Below, in pieces: positions 56,547-64,000 of a DNA stretch of 64,000 nt (the stretch's first letter is position 1; every line of letters begins with the position of its first letter). The notes beneath the pieces were generated by a model. That model had not been told where the DNA came from. It searched no databases and saw only the letters and a program-made list of their open reading frames with translations. The position numbers were made by a program, and so were the translations under genes. The stretch is from Roseomonas nitratireducens. Lineage in GTDB: Bacteria > Pseudomonadota > Alphaproteobacteria > Acetobacterales > Acetobacteraceae. Where the stretch lies: contig NZ_JAGIYZ010000001.1 in NCBI RefSeq assembly GCF_017813355.1, positions 434,001-498,000 of the forward strand. Reading direction: 5' to 3'.

Positions 56547-57254
56547 ATGAGCGGCCCCGCCGTCACCTTCACCCGCGCCGGGCTGCTGCGCGGCGCGCGC
56601 CAGGCCGCGCCGCTGGTCATCGGCACCTTTCCCTTCGGGCTCGTGGTCGGCGTGATCTCGGATGCGAAGGGGCTGTCGCTGCTCGAGACGCTGCTGATGT
56701 CCGCGCTGGTCTTCGCCGGATCGTCGCAACTGCTCGCGCTGGAACTCTGGACCGAGCCGGCGCCGATCGCCGCCGCCACGCTCGCCGCCTTCGTCGTGAA
56801 CATCCGCCTCGCGCCGATGGGCGCGGCGCTGGCGCCCTGGCTCGACCGGCTGCGCGGGGTGCGGCTGTGGGGCTCGCTCGCCACGCTGGTCGACCATTCC
56901 TACGCGCTGTCGGCGGCGGACCAGCGGCGCGGCGGGCGGGACGCGGCCTTCCTGCTGGGCGTCGGCGTGGCGCTCTGGACCTTCTGGATGATCGCGGTGG
57001 GGGTGGGGCACGTGTTCGGGTCGGCGGTGCGGCTGCCGCCGGGGCATCCGCTGTACTTCGCGGCGACGGCGACCTTCTGCGCCATCCTCGTGCCGATCTG
57101 GCAGGGCGTGCGGCGGGACATGCTGCCCTGGACGCTGGCCGGGATCGTCGCGCTGCTGGCCTGGGGCGCGGGGCTGGGGCCGCCCTGGCCGCTGCTTGCG
57201 GGCGCGCTCTGCGGCGCGGCGCTCGGCGCCTGGCTGGAGCTGCGGCGGGGATGA
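56547..57254 (+). CDS. azlC: AzlC-family branched-chain amino-acid exporter subunit
   Basis: The 235-residue membrane protein has five to six helices and the AzlC motifs AAPLVIGTFPFGLVVGV near 19, ALVFAGSSQLLALEL near 52 and AFVVNIRLAPMGAAL near 78. AzlC and AzlD together export branched-chain amino acids. The azlD start overlaps the stop (ATGA), so the two are translated together. It starts 46 bases after recX and may share its transcript. Confidence 0.92.
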   Translation: MSGPAVTFTRAGLLRGARQAAPLVIGTFPFGLVVGVISDAKGLSLLETLLMSALVFAGSSQLLALELWTEPAPIAAATLAAFVVNIRLAPMGAALAPWLDRLRGVRLWGSLATLVDHSYALSAADQRRGGRDAAFLLGVGVALWTFWMIAVGVGHVFGSAVRLPPGHPLYFAATATFCAILVPIWQGVRRDMLPWTLAGIVALLAWGAGLGPPWPLLAGALCGAALGAWLELRRG

Positions 57255-57553
57255 CGCTGCGCCTCGACGTGCTGCTCGCGATCCTCGGCATGGCGGCGGC
57301 GACGTATCTGTGCCGCGCCGGCGGCTACGCGCTGTTCCGCGCGCTGCGCCCGCCGCGCGTGGTGGAGGTCGCGCTGCAGCACCTGCCCGGGCCGATCTTC
57401 GTCGCCTATGTCGCGCCTGCGCTGGCCGCGCAGGGGCTGAAGGGGCTGGTGGCGGCACTCGCCGTCGTCGTGGCGCAGGCGGTCTCGCGCAACCTGGCCG
57501 TGGCGATCGCGGCGGGTGTGGCGGTGATGTGGGCGGCGGGGATGGTGGTGTAG
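57251..57553 (+). CDS. azlD: AzlD-family branched-chain amino-acid exporter subunit
   Basis: The 100-residue partner of AzlC has about four short hydrophobic helices, the motif AAATYLCRAGGYALFRAL near 15 and ALQHLPGPIFVAYVAPAL near 42. Length and position directly after azlC with a four-base overlap are typical. It is convergent with pbpC. Confidence 0.92.
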   Translation: MTLRLDVLLAILGMAAATYLCRAGGYALFRALRPPRVVEVALQHLPGPIFVAYVAPALAAQGLKGLVAALAVVVAQAVSRNLAVAIAAGVAVMWAAGMVV

Positions 57554-57569
57554 AGCGGGACCGCCGGCG

Positions 57570-59687
57570 CTACGGCGCGGCGGATGCCGGCACCAGCGAG
57601 AAGGTCGCGCCCGGAGCCGGCGCATCCGCCCCGCGCACCCGCACGGGCACCGAGATCGCGGCCCCTTCGGCATCCAGCACCGTCACGCGGTAGAAGCCCG
57701 GCCCCGGCGGGTCCCAGGCCGCTTCCCGTCGCGCGGGTTCATGCGGGATGGGCGCGCCATCCACCAGGAAGGTCAGCGGCCGGCGCCCGCCCGCGGCGCG
57801 CAGCGTGACCGGACCCGCGCCTTCCGCCAGCGCCGCGCCGGCCGGCGGGAACAGCAGCCGCAGCCGATCCGCCGGTGGTGCGCTGCGCGGCACATCGGCC
57901 GCGACGCGCATCCCTTCCCGCGGCGCTTCCGGCAGCAGCGCGAAGACGCGCGCGAGCACCGGCAGCGCCAGCGACCGCCCCGTCGCCCCTGGCATCGCCG
58001 TGCCGTCCGGCCGGCCGATCCACACGCCGGCGACATGGCGGCCATCGAAGCCGAAGGCCCAGGCGTCGCGCCCGCCCCAGGAGGTGCCGGTCTTCCACGC
58101 CACCCCGGCCGGACCGCCGCCGGGAAAGCGCTGCACGAGGATGGCGGCGACCTGTTCCGCGGCGCGTCGATCGACCGCCTGCTGCGCCTCGCCCGCCGCG
58201 CCCGGCGTCACGCGCAGCGGCAGGGCGCGGCCGCCATCGGCCAGCGTGGCGTAGAGTGCGACCATCTCCCGCAGCGTCGTCCCCGCGCCGCCGAGCGCGA
58301 GCGGCAGCGACGGGTCCGCCCCGCGCGGCAGGCGCGGCGCCGCGCCCGCCACCTTCAGCGCCGAGGCGAAGCGCAGCGCGCCGACCTGGTCGAGCAGCGC
58401 CACCGCCGGCAGGTTCAGCGACAGCCGCAGCGCATCCGCCGCGGTGATGCGCCCGGCGAAGTCGCGGGAGAAATTCTCCGGCGCATAGGCGCCGAAATGG
58501 CGCGGCAGGTCGGCGATCAGCGTGCCCGGCGTCGCGATGCCGCGCTCGAAGGCCATCGCGTACAGGAAGGGCTTCAGCGCCGAGCCCGGGGAGCGCACCG
58601 CGCGCGTCAGGTCGAGCGTGCCGGCGCGCGCTTCCGACCCCCAGGCGCCGCCGACCATCGCGCGCGCTTCGCGCGACGACGCCTCGGCGACGATCAGCGC
58701 GACCGAGGCGCGGTCGGGCAGCGAGGGCAGCATCTCCGCCACGAGCCGTTCCGCCGCGCGCTGCAGGGGCGCGTCGAGCGTCGTCGTGACGGTGCCGCGC
58801 GATGCGCGCGCCAGTTCGCGCGACAGGTGCGGCGCGAGGCGCGGCATGGGCAGGCGCCGGTCCGGCATGGTTGCCGCCACGGCAAGATCCCGATCCGCCG
58901 CGCTGAGCCCGGCCGCAGCCCCGCCGCGCCGCGCGAGCACCGCGTCGCGCGCCGCGCGCGCGGCCTCCGGATGCCGGTCGGGCCGCAGCGTGGCGGGGCG
59001 GCGGGCGAGTGCGACGAGCAGCGCGGCTTCCGCCGTGTCGAGCCGCGCGGCGGGCCGACCGAACCAGGCGAGGCTGCCCGCCCGGATGCCCTCGATGTTG
59101 CCGCCCTGCGGGGCGAGCGTCAGCCAGATGCCGAGGATCTCGTTCTTGCTGAAGCGCGCTTCGAGTTGCAGCGCGCGGAAGACCTCGATCGCCTTGCTGC
59201 GCAGCGTGCGCGGGCGCGGTTCCAGCAGCCGCGCGGCCTGCATCGTCAGCGTCGATCCGCCGGAGACGACGCGCCCCGCGCGCACCCATTGCGCCGCGGC
59301 GCGCGCGAGGGAAATGGGATCGACGCCGGGATGGGAATGGAAGCGCCGGTCCTCCGCCGCGACGAGCAGGTCGACGAGATGCGGCGGGACGTCGGCGGTG
59401 GTGGTGCGCAGCCGCCAGGTGCCGCCTGGCGCGGGCAGGACGGACAGGGTGCGGCCCTCGCGGTCGGTGATCTCGGCCCCCGTCGCGGCGAGGCGGGAGA
59501 GGTCGGGCGGGAAGATGCGGTCGAGCGCGAGGGCGGCGAGGAGGAGCGCGGTGACTGCGATGAAGGCGAGCGTTGCGCGGCGGCGGACGGGGGAGGGCGC
59601 TGCCCTCCCCCGGACCCCCGCCCGCCAAAGGCCTAAGGGCCCTTGGAACCCATTCGATTCATCGGGGGGATTGGGGAGGGGGCTCAT
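57570..59687 (-). CDS. pbpC: Penicillin-binding protein 1C
   Basis: The 705-residue protein has one membrane anchor (TLAFIAVTALLLAALALD, about 39-56) and a GT51 glycosyltransferase domain (EDRRFHSHPGVDPISLARA near 112, GGSTLTMQAARLL). The transpeptidase domain carries SPGSALKPF, SLNLPAV and WKTGTSWGG. A C-terminal BiPBP_C domain follows. It polymerises peptidoglycan and commonly pairs with an alpha-2-macroglobulin gene, as here. The first 38 residues are encoded by the repeat at 59589-59650 and flanking DNA; no other ATG, GTG or TTG occurs in frame before the anchor. Confidence 0.92.
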   Translation of the reverse strand: MSPLPNPPDESNGFQGPLGLWRAGVRGRAAPSPVRRRATLAFIAVTALLLAALALDRIFPPDLSRLAATGAEITDREGRTLSVLPAPGGTWRLRTTTADVPPHLVDLLVAAEDRRFHSHPGVDPISLARAAAQWVRAGRVVSGGSTLTMQAARLLEPRPRTLRSKAIEVFRALQLEARFSKNEILGIWLTLAPQGGNIEGIRAGSLAWFGRPAARLDTAEAALLVALARRPATLRPDRHPEAARAARDAVLARRGGAAAGLSAADRDLAVAATMPDRRLPMPRLAPHLSRELARASRGTVTTTLDAPLQRAAERLVAEMLPSLPDRASVALIVAEASSREARAMVGGAWGSEARAGTLDLTRAVRSPGSALKPFLYAMAFERGIATPGTLIADLPRHFGAYAPENFSRDFAGRITAADALRLSLNLPAVALLDQVGALRFASALKVAGAAPRLPRGADPSLPLALGGAGTTLREMVALYATLADGGRALPLRVTPGAAGEAQQAVDRRAAEQVAAILVQRFPGGGPAGVAWKTGTSWGGRDAWAFGFDGRHVAGVWIGRPDGTAMPGATGRSLALPVLARVFALLPEAPREGMRVAADVPRSAPPADRLRLLFPPAGAALAEGAGPVTLRAAGGRRPLTFLVDGAPIPHEPARREAAWDPPGPGFYRVTVLDAEGAAISVPVRVRGADAPAPGATFSLVPASAAP
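59589..59650 (+). repeat. Two-hairpin intergenic repeat, copy B (inside pbpC)
   Basis: Hairpin 1 is GGGGGAGGGC-GCT-GCCCTCCCCC and hairpin 2 is CCAAAGGCC-TAAG-GGGCCCTTGG-like, with one A:C mismatch. The layout and linker match copies A and C. It lies within the 5' end of the pbpC frame and encodes residues about 13-35. Confidence 0.8.
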
Positions 59688-59740
59688 CCGCGCGGCTGGA
59701 GTGCGCGGCCCTGACCCGCCAACGCCCGATCAAGTCCCGG

Positions 59741-59800
59741 TGTCCAGAGGCCATTCGGCCTCTGGTGGGGGAGGTCCGGAGGGGGCAAGGCCCCCTCCGC
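59741..59800 (-). repeat. Two-hairpin intergenic repeat, copy C
   Basis: Read on the minus strand, hairpin 1 is CGGAGGGGGC-CTT-GCCCCCTCCG and hairpin 2 is CCAGAGGCC-GAAT-GGCCTCTGG. It fills most of the 133-base gap between the macroglobulin stop and the pbpC start, inverted relative to copy B. Confidence 0.85.
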
Positions 59801-59820
59801 CAGCCACCGGCACGCACGCC

Positions 59821-62800
59821 TCACGGCAGCACCGTGATCCTCGCCGCGTTCTGCCGGGCGAAGATGCCCGGCCGGTACATGTCCTGCGCTTCCGCGCCCG
59901 GCAGTTCGAAGCTGCCGGGGGTGACGGCGCGCAGCCGCACCGCGATGCGGGCGAAGGGCTGTTGCGGCGTGATGGTGACGGCCGCGGCGTAGCGGTCGTC
60001 CAGCGCCGGCTGGCTGTCCACTTCCGTCAGCGTGCCGAGCCACGGCATGCCCGCGATGTCCCCGGCCGGCAGGCGGGAGGCGATCTCCCACCCCGCGGGC
60101 AGCCCGTGGATCAGCATCGCCTCGTGCCGCTCATTCGTCTCCGCGCGGAGTTCCATGAGCATCACGAAGGACGTGTTCTGCCGCAACGTGTCCAGGTTCA
60201 GCGGCTGCCCGTCGAGCCCGAAGAAGCGGCGGGAGACGCGGAAGCCCTCGCGCGCGGCGGGCAGCGCCTCGCGCGGGATGCCGGTGATCGTCACCGACTG
60301 CCAGACCGGCGCGGTGCCGAGGTTGCGCGCCGTGCCCGGCCCGCTCAGCGACGCCGACACGATCGGCCGCTGCGGCAGGGCCGAGCCGTTCACGGCGACG
60401 ACCGCCGCGCGCGTGCCCTGGCCCAGCACCTGCGCGGCCAGCACCGCCCAGGCCTGCACCTGGGTGCTGGTGGTGCGCGGCGTGAGTTCCGCGCCCGGCA
60501 GCGTCGTCATCAGCGTCGAGAGCCGGTCCGGCAGCAGCCCGCTTTCGCGCAGCAGCGTCGCGGTGGCCAGCGCGTCGCGCGGCGCGCTGCCGTAGTCGGC
60601 GTACCAGAAGCGCCGGCCTGTCGCGCCAAGCGCGCTGAGGAAGGCCTGTTCCGCCCGCGCGCGGTCGCCGCCGCGGGCGAAGGTGGCGGCAAGCTGCGCG
60701 CGGCTCAGCTGCGTCGGCAGGTCGTTCAGGTTTTCCATCAGCCGGCGCGCGGCGCCGAGGCGTGGCTGGCCGGCCAGGGCGAGCGCGTGCAGGCGATAGG
60801 CCTGCGCCGCGCGCTCGATCGGCGTGTCGCCGGCCGCGTCCTCGATCGCTTCGTCGAGGAAGCGCAGTGCCTCCCGCAGCGCGCCTTCGGGCACGGTCGC
60901 ACCCGCGGTGCGGGCGCGGATCAGCGCCTCCACGGCATAGGGGGTGAGCCAGGGCTGGCTGTCCCCGCTCGCGCTCCACATGCCGAAGGACCCGTCGAAG
61001 CGCTGCCGGTCGAGGATGGAATCGACCGCGCGCTGCAGGCGGATGGCGCGGTCGGTGTCGCCTTCCTCGGACATGCCGGCCGAGAGCGCGAGCGCGCGCG
61101 AGGCGGACTGTTCGAGGCAGGCGAGCGGGAAGTCCTCCACCGCCCGAAGCATGCCGGCGACGTCGTAGCGCACCGCCGATCCGAAGGAGACGGAGGCGCG
61201 CCAGGAATTCGCGGCGAAGCGTTCGATCGGCGGCGCGACCGGCAGTTCGGCGCCGGGCGGCAGCTCGACGCCCGCCACTTCCGTCACGCGCGGGCGCGAT
61301 GAGCGGATGGTGATCCGGCTCTCGCGTTCCACGCGGAAGCCGCCAGGGCCGGTGACGGCGAGGCGGATCGTGCCTTCGCCGGCTTCGGTCGCGCGCAGCA
61401 CGGTGGTGGGCTGGGCGCGCGCCCCGGTCGCTAGGTTCGCCGCGAGCCGCGCGGGTCCGCCGAGGGCGAGCCCGCCGGTCACGCTGAGTTCGGCCGCCAC
61501 TTCGCCCTGCGGCAGTTCGATGTTGTGCAGCAGGACGGAGATGCCCGCCTCGTCGCCCGGGGCGAGGAAGCGCGGCAGCAGCGCTTCGGCCACCACCTGG
61601 TCGCGCACCGTCAGCGGCTTCGCCGAGGCGCCGACGCGCGTGCCTTCCCAGGCGACCGCCATCAGGCGCAGCTCGCCCGCGAAGTCCGGGATGTCGAGCG
61701 GCACCATGGCGAGGCCGTTCGCATCCGCCCGCACCACGCCGGAGAACAGGCTGACGAGGCGCTGCGGCGGCTGGATGGCGTCCGCGCCATCGGCCTCGTC
61801 GCCGCCCTGACGGAGCAGCGCGAGTTCGCCTTCGGCGGGCGCGATCAGCCGGCCGTAATCGTCGCGGATATCGACGCCGAGCCGGCGCCGGCCGAGGAAA
61901 TGCGCGCCCGGATCGGGGTTGGCGAAGTTGGTCAGGCGCAGGATGCCCTCATCCACCGCGGCCAGCGTCAGCAGCACGGGGCCGCCGGCATTGGCGACGC
62001 GCACCGGCACCTCCACGCGCTGGCGCGGGCGCACCAGCGGCGGCGTGTCGATGGTCACCGCCAGCGTGCGCGGCGCCGGATCGATGCCGACCCAGGCGAG
62101 GCCGAGGCCACGGCCCGGCTGGCCGGCGCGCGTCTCGCCGGGGCGGAACACGGTGACGGCCACATAGGCGCCGGGGCCCCAGGCGGCATCGACCGGCACC
62201 TCGACCTCGGTGCCGCCCTCGACCACCTGGACCTCGCGCAGGGAAACCAGGCGGTCGGTCAGGACGGCGACGGAAGCGCGCCCGGCGAAAGGCGGGGTTA
62301 TGCGGATGCGCGCCGTCTCCCCCGGCGCATAGGCGCGGCGGTCGGCGGCGACATCGACGCGGTCGGGGATCTCGGCGCTCTCGGCCCCCGCCCAGCCGGA
62401 GCGGAAGCGGATGGAGGAAATGCCAAGCCCGTTCGCATCCGCCACTTCCAGCCGGTAGCGGCCGAACTGGAGGGAACGGGCGAAGCGCGCGGGCTGGTCC
62501 GGCGTGACGCGGATCTCCTGCGCGTCGACGGGCTCGTCGCGCCAGACCGTCTCCCACCGCGCGATCGACCCGCGCACGACGATCCGCCAGTTCGGGCGTT
62601 CCCGCACCAGCCGCACGCGCAGCGTCGCCGGCACGGCACGGCCTTCGGGCGAGACGGCGGCGATGTCGAAGGCGGCTTCCGCGCCGGCGTCGATGGCGTC
62701 GTTCTCGAAGGCCGGGCGCAGCGCGACGAAGGTGCCGCGCGCGCGCACGGGCACGGAGAAGCGCGTGCGCGTCTCACGCCCGCCGGGCTCGCTCATCGAC

Positions 62801-64000
62801 ACGCTGACCTCGCCGCGCACCGGGCGCGTCGTGTCGGGCGCCTGCGGCAAAGCGAGCGTCAGCGTCGCGCGGCCCTGCGCGTCGGTCTCCGGGATCTCGA
62901 AGGTCAGCAGGTCCGGCGCGAACTGTTCCTGCGCGAGGCCGAAGCGCCAGCCGCGCCAGTCGGCGAAGGGCTCCGGGTCGTGCAGCAGGCGCATCTCGGC
63001 CTGGCCGGTCAGGCCCGAGCCGGGCGCGCCATAAAGGAAGCGCGCGGTGACCGGCACTTCGAGCCCGCGCGGGCCGGGCACGAGCGGGCCCGGCGCCGGG
63101 CCGGCATTGACCTCGAGCCGCTCGGGCACGAAGGCCTCGACGCGGAAGGTCGCGCGGCCGACCGGCGGCGCGTCCGGGTCGGTCAGCGCCTCCAGCGTCC
63201 AGACGCCGTAGGGCGCGCCGATGGACAGGCGCAGCGGCCAGTAGAGCGCCCCGCCATCCTGCCGCGGCGGGACGAATTCCTGCGCCACCTGGCCGTTCGG
63301 CCGGCGCAGCCGCAGCCGTACGGGAAGGTCGAGCGGCCGGCCCGCCGCGTCGCGGATCAGGGCGGCGGCGTTCACCGTCTCCCCGGGGCGGAAGATGCCG
63401 CGGTCGAGCCAGACGAAGGCATCGACCGGCCCCGGATGCGGCCGGCCGGTCGCCCCGCGGTCCGACAGGTCGAAGGAGGCGGAGTCGAGCGAGATGGCGG
63501 CGAGGTCGTCGCCGGTTTCCGCATGCACCGCGACCGGCGCGATCGGGCCCGTGCCGCGCAGCAGCGCGGCGTTGAAGCGCGCGAGGCCATCATTGCCGGT
63601 GCGTGCTTCGGCGAGGATCTCGTTGTTGCGCCCCATCAGCATCAGGCGCGTGCCGGCGATGGGGGTCGCGCCCTGCAGGCTGCGCGCCTGCACCGCAAGG
63701 CCATCCGTCCCGCGCCAGGCGGTCAGGCCCAGATCCGTGACGAAGAAGGGCAGCGCGCTGGCTTCGCCGCCGCCGCGCCGGGCGTCGGCGTTGCGCAGCA
63801 CGACGAGGTAGGCGCCCGGGCCGGCGGAGCGCATCACGTCCGGCAGCGGCAGGATGGCGCGGTGCGTGCGGTTCGGCTCGACGCGCTGCAGTTCCGCGCG
63901 GCCTTCCCACAGGACGCGGCCGAGATCCTCGCTGATCTGGTCGGCGGACCAGGATTCGATCGACTCCCCCGGCGTCCAGTCGCGGCGCAGCGGCACCAGG
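59821..64000 (-). CDS. Bacterial alpha-2-macroglobulin family protein (N-terminus cut by window)
   Basis: At least 1,392 residues of a bacterial alpha-2-macroglobulin (YfhM type) are present; the frame is open to the right edge, so the signal peptide is missing. Repeated MG beta-sandwich domains are visible, with FVWLDRGIFRPGETVN near 196 of the fragment. The thioester motif is LACLEQSASRALAL with the CLEQ core, followed by an alpha/alpha-barrel region (QPWLTPYAVEALIRAR). These periplasmic proteins trap attacking proteases and work with PBP1C, encoded next on the same strand. Confidence 0.93.
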   Translation of the reverse strand, partial: LVPLRRDWTPGESIESWSADQISEDLGRVLWEGRAELQRVEPNRTHRAILPLPDVMRSAGPGAYLVVLRNADARRGGGEASALPFFVTDLGLTAWRGTDGLAVQARSLQGATPIAGTRLMLMGRNNEILAEARTGNDGLARFNAALLRGTGPIAPVAVHAETGDDLAAISLDSASFDLSDRGATGRPHPGPVDAFVWLDRGIFRPGETVNAAALIRDAAGRPLDLPVRLRLRRPNGQVAQEFVPPRQDGGALYWPLRLSIGAPYGVWTLEALTDPDAPPVGRATFRVEAFVPERLEVNAGPAPGPLVPGPRGLEVPVTARFLYGAPGSGLTGQAEMRLLHDPEPFADWRGWRFGLAQEQFAPDLLTFEIPETDAQGRATLTLALPQAPDTTRPVRGEVSVSMSEPGGRETRTRFSVPVRARGTFVALRPAFENDAIDAGAEAAFDIAAVSPEGRAVPATLRVRLVRERPNWRIVVRGSIARWETVWRDEPVDAQEIRVTPDQPARFARSLQFGRYRLEVADANGLGISSIRFRSGWAGAESAEIPDRVDVAADRRAYAPGETARIRITPPFAGRASVAVLTDRLVSLREVQVVEGGTEVEVPVDAAWGPGAYVAVTVFRPGETRAGQPGRGLGLAWVGIDPAPRTLAVTIDTPPLVRPRQRVEVPVRVANAGGPVLLTLAAVDEGILRLTNFANPDPGAHFLGRRRLGVDIRDDYGRLIAPAEGELALLRQGGDEADGADAIQPPQRLVSLFSGVVRADANGLAMVPLDIPDFAGELRLMAVAWEGTRVGASAKPLTVRDQVVAEALLPRFLAPGDEAGISVLLHNIELPQGEVAAELSVTGGLALGGPARLAANLATGARAQPTTVLRATEAGEGTIRLAVTGPGGFRVERESRITIRSSRPRVTEVAGVELPPGAELPVAPPIERFAANSWRASVSFGSAVRYDVAGMLRAVEDFPLACLEQSASRALALSAGMSEEGDTDRAIRLQRAVDSILDRQRFDGSFGMWSASGDSQPWLTPYAVEALIRARTAGATVPEGALREALRFLDEAIEDAAGDTPIERAAQAYRLHALALAGQPRLGAARRLMENLNDLPTQLSRAQLAATFARGGDRARAEQAFLSALGATGRRFWYADYGSAPRDALATATLLRESGLLPDRLSTLMTTLPGAELTPRTTSTQVQAWAVLAAQVLGQGTRAAVVAVNGSALPQRPIVSASLSGPGTARNLGTAPVWQSVTITGIPREALPAAREGFRVSRRFFGLDGQPLNLDTLRQNTSFVMLMELRAETNERHEAMLIHGLPAGWEIASRLPAGDIAGMPWLGTLTEVDSQPALDDRYAAAVTITPQQPFARIAVRLRAVTPGSFELPGAEAQDMYRPGIFARQNAARITVLP

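Overview
The window is about 70% G+C, densely packed and chromosomal in character. The following point to an alphaproteobacterium: a SAM-II riboswitch ahead of metZ, coq7, the metZ/apaG and argD/argF/hslO neighbourhoods, hldD, and NasS/NasT nitrate control. The very high G+C and overall gene content suggest a Rhodospirillales/Acetobacteraceae (Roseomonas-like) genome; that last step is inference. There is no transposase, integrase, phage gene, CRISPR array or rRNA. One tRNA gene, tRNA-Gly(CCC), is present.

Layout. 1-5.1 kb: sugar-acid/hydroxyacid metabolism (IlvD/Edd-type dehydratase, cut by the window edge; amidase; LtnD-like dehydrogenase; MarR regulator; ketopantoate-reductase-like protein). 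5.2-8.9 kb: a MacAB-type export system (adaptor, ATPase, permease). 8.9-9.3 kb: three tandem copies of a structured repeat. 9.3-14.0 kb, minus strand: hldD, lgt, midA-like methyltransferase, pgeF, a 23-codon membrane ORF and a lipoprotein, mostly overlapping. 14.1-16.2 kb: ubiK-like, ybjN-like, a periplasmic protein and an exported beta-carbonic-anhydrase-like protein. 16.2-21.4 kb: secA, a parvulin isomerase and argJ. 21.4-22.5 kb: an N-formylglutamate amidohydrolase gene between two copies of the argJ 3' end. 22.6-25.7 kb: glycosyltransferase, methyltransferase and a GNAT-Nudix fusion, followed by three more copies of the structured repeat. 26-30 kb: CinA-N-like protein, DUF4743 Nudix, coq7 and a coiled-coil lipoprotein. 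30-33.5 kb: tRNA-Gly, SAM-II riboswitch, metZ, LysE exporter, apaG, folE. 33.5-35.4 kb: an XRE regulator with its operator, an unknown 337-residue partner and a RidA-like protein. 35.4-41.4 kb, minus strand: lipoprotein, hslO, a chemoreceptor, argF, argD. 41.7-55.0 kb: a complete assimilatory nitrate locus. 55-64 kb: GlcG-like, Excalibur protein, recX, azlCD, pbpC and an alpha-2-macroglobulin gene that runs off the right edge.

How genes work together. The nitrate locus is self-contained: NasT and NasS sense nitrate and control expression. NrtA/NrtB/NrtD import nitrate. A molybdopterin nitrate reductase with a C-terminal [2Fe-2S] module makes nitrite, and a siroheme reductase makes ammonium. 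An NAD(P)H-FAD oxidoreductase and a CysJ-like reductase carrying a [4Fe-4S] module probably supply electrons, and CysG makes siroheme. argJ, argD and argF contribute arginine synthesis. lgt, secA, the parvulin, pbpC and the macroglobulin serve the cell envelope. coq7 and ubiK serve ubiquinone synthesis.

The least explained material is non-coding. Two families of intergenic repeats contain hairpins whose stems differ between copies by compensatory changes. One of these repeats has become the translated N-terminus of PbpC. The XRE regulator/unknown-protein pair and the Fe-S/CysJ-like reductase are the protein-level items most worth a second look.
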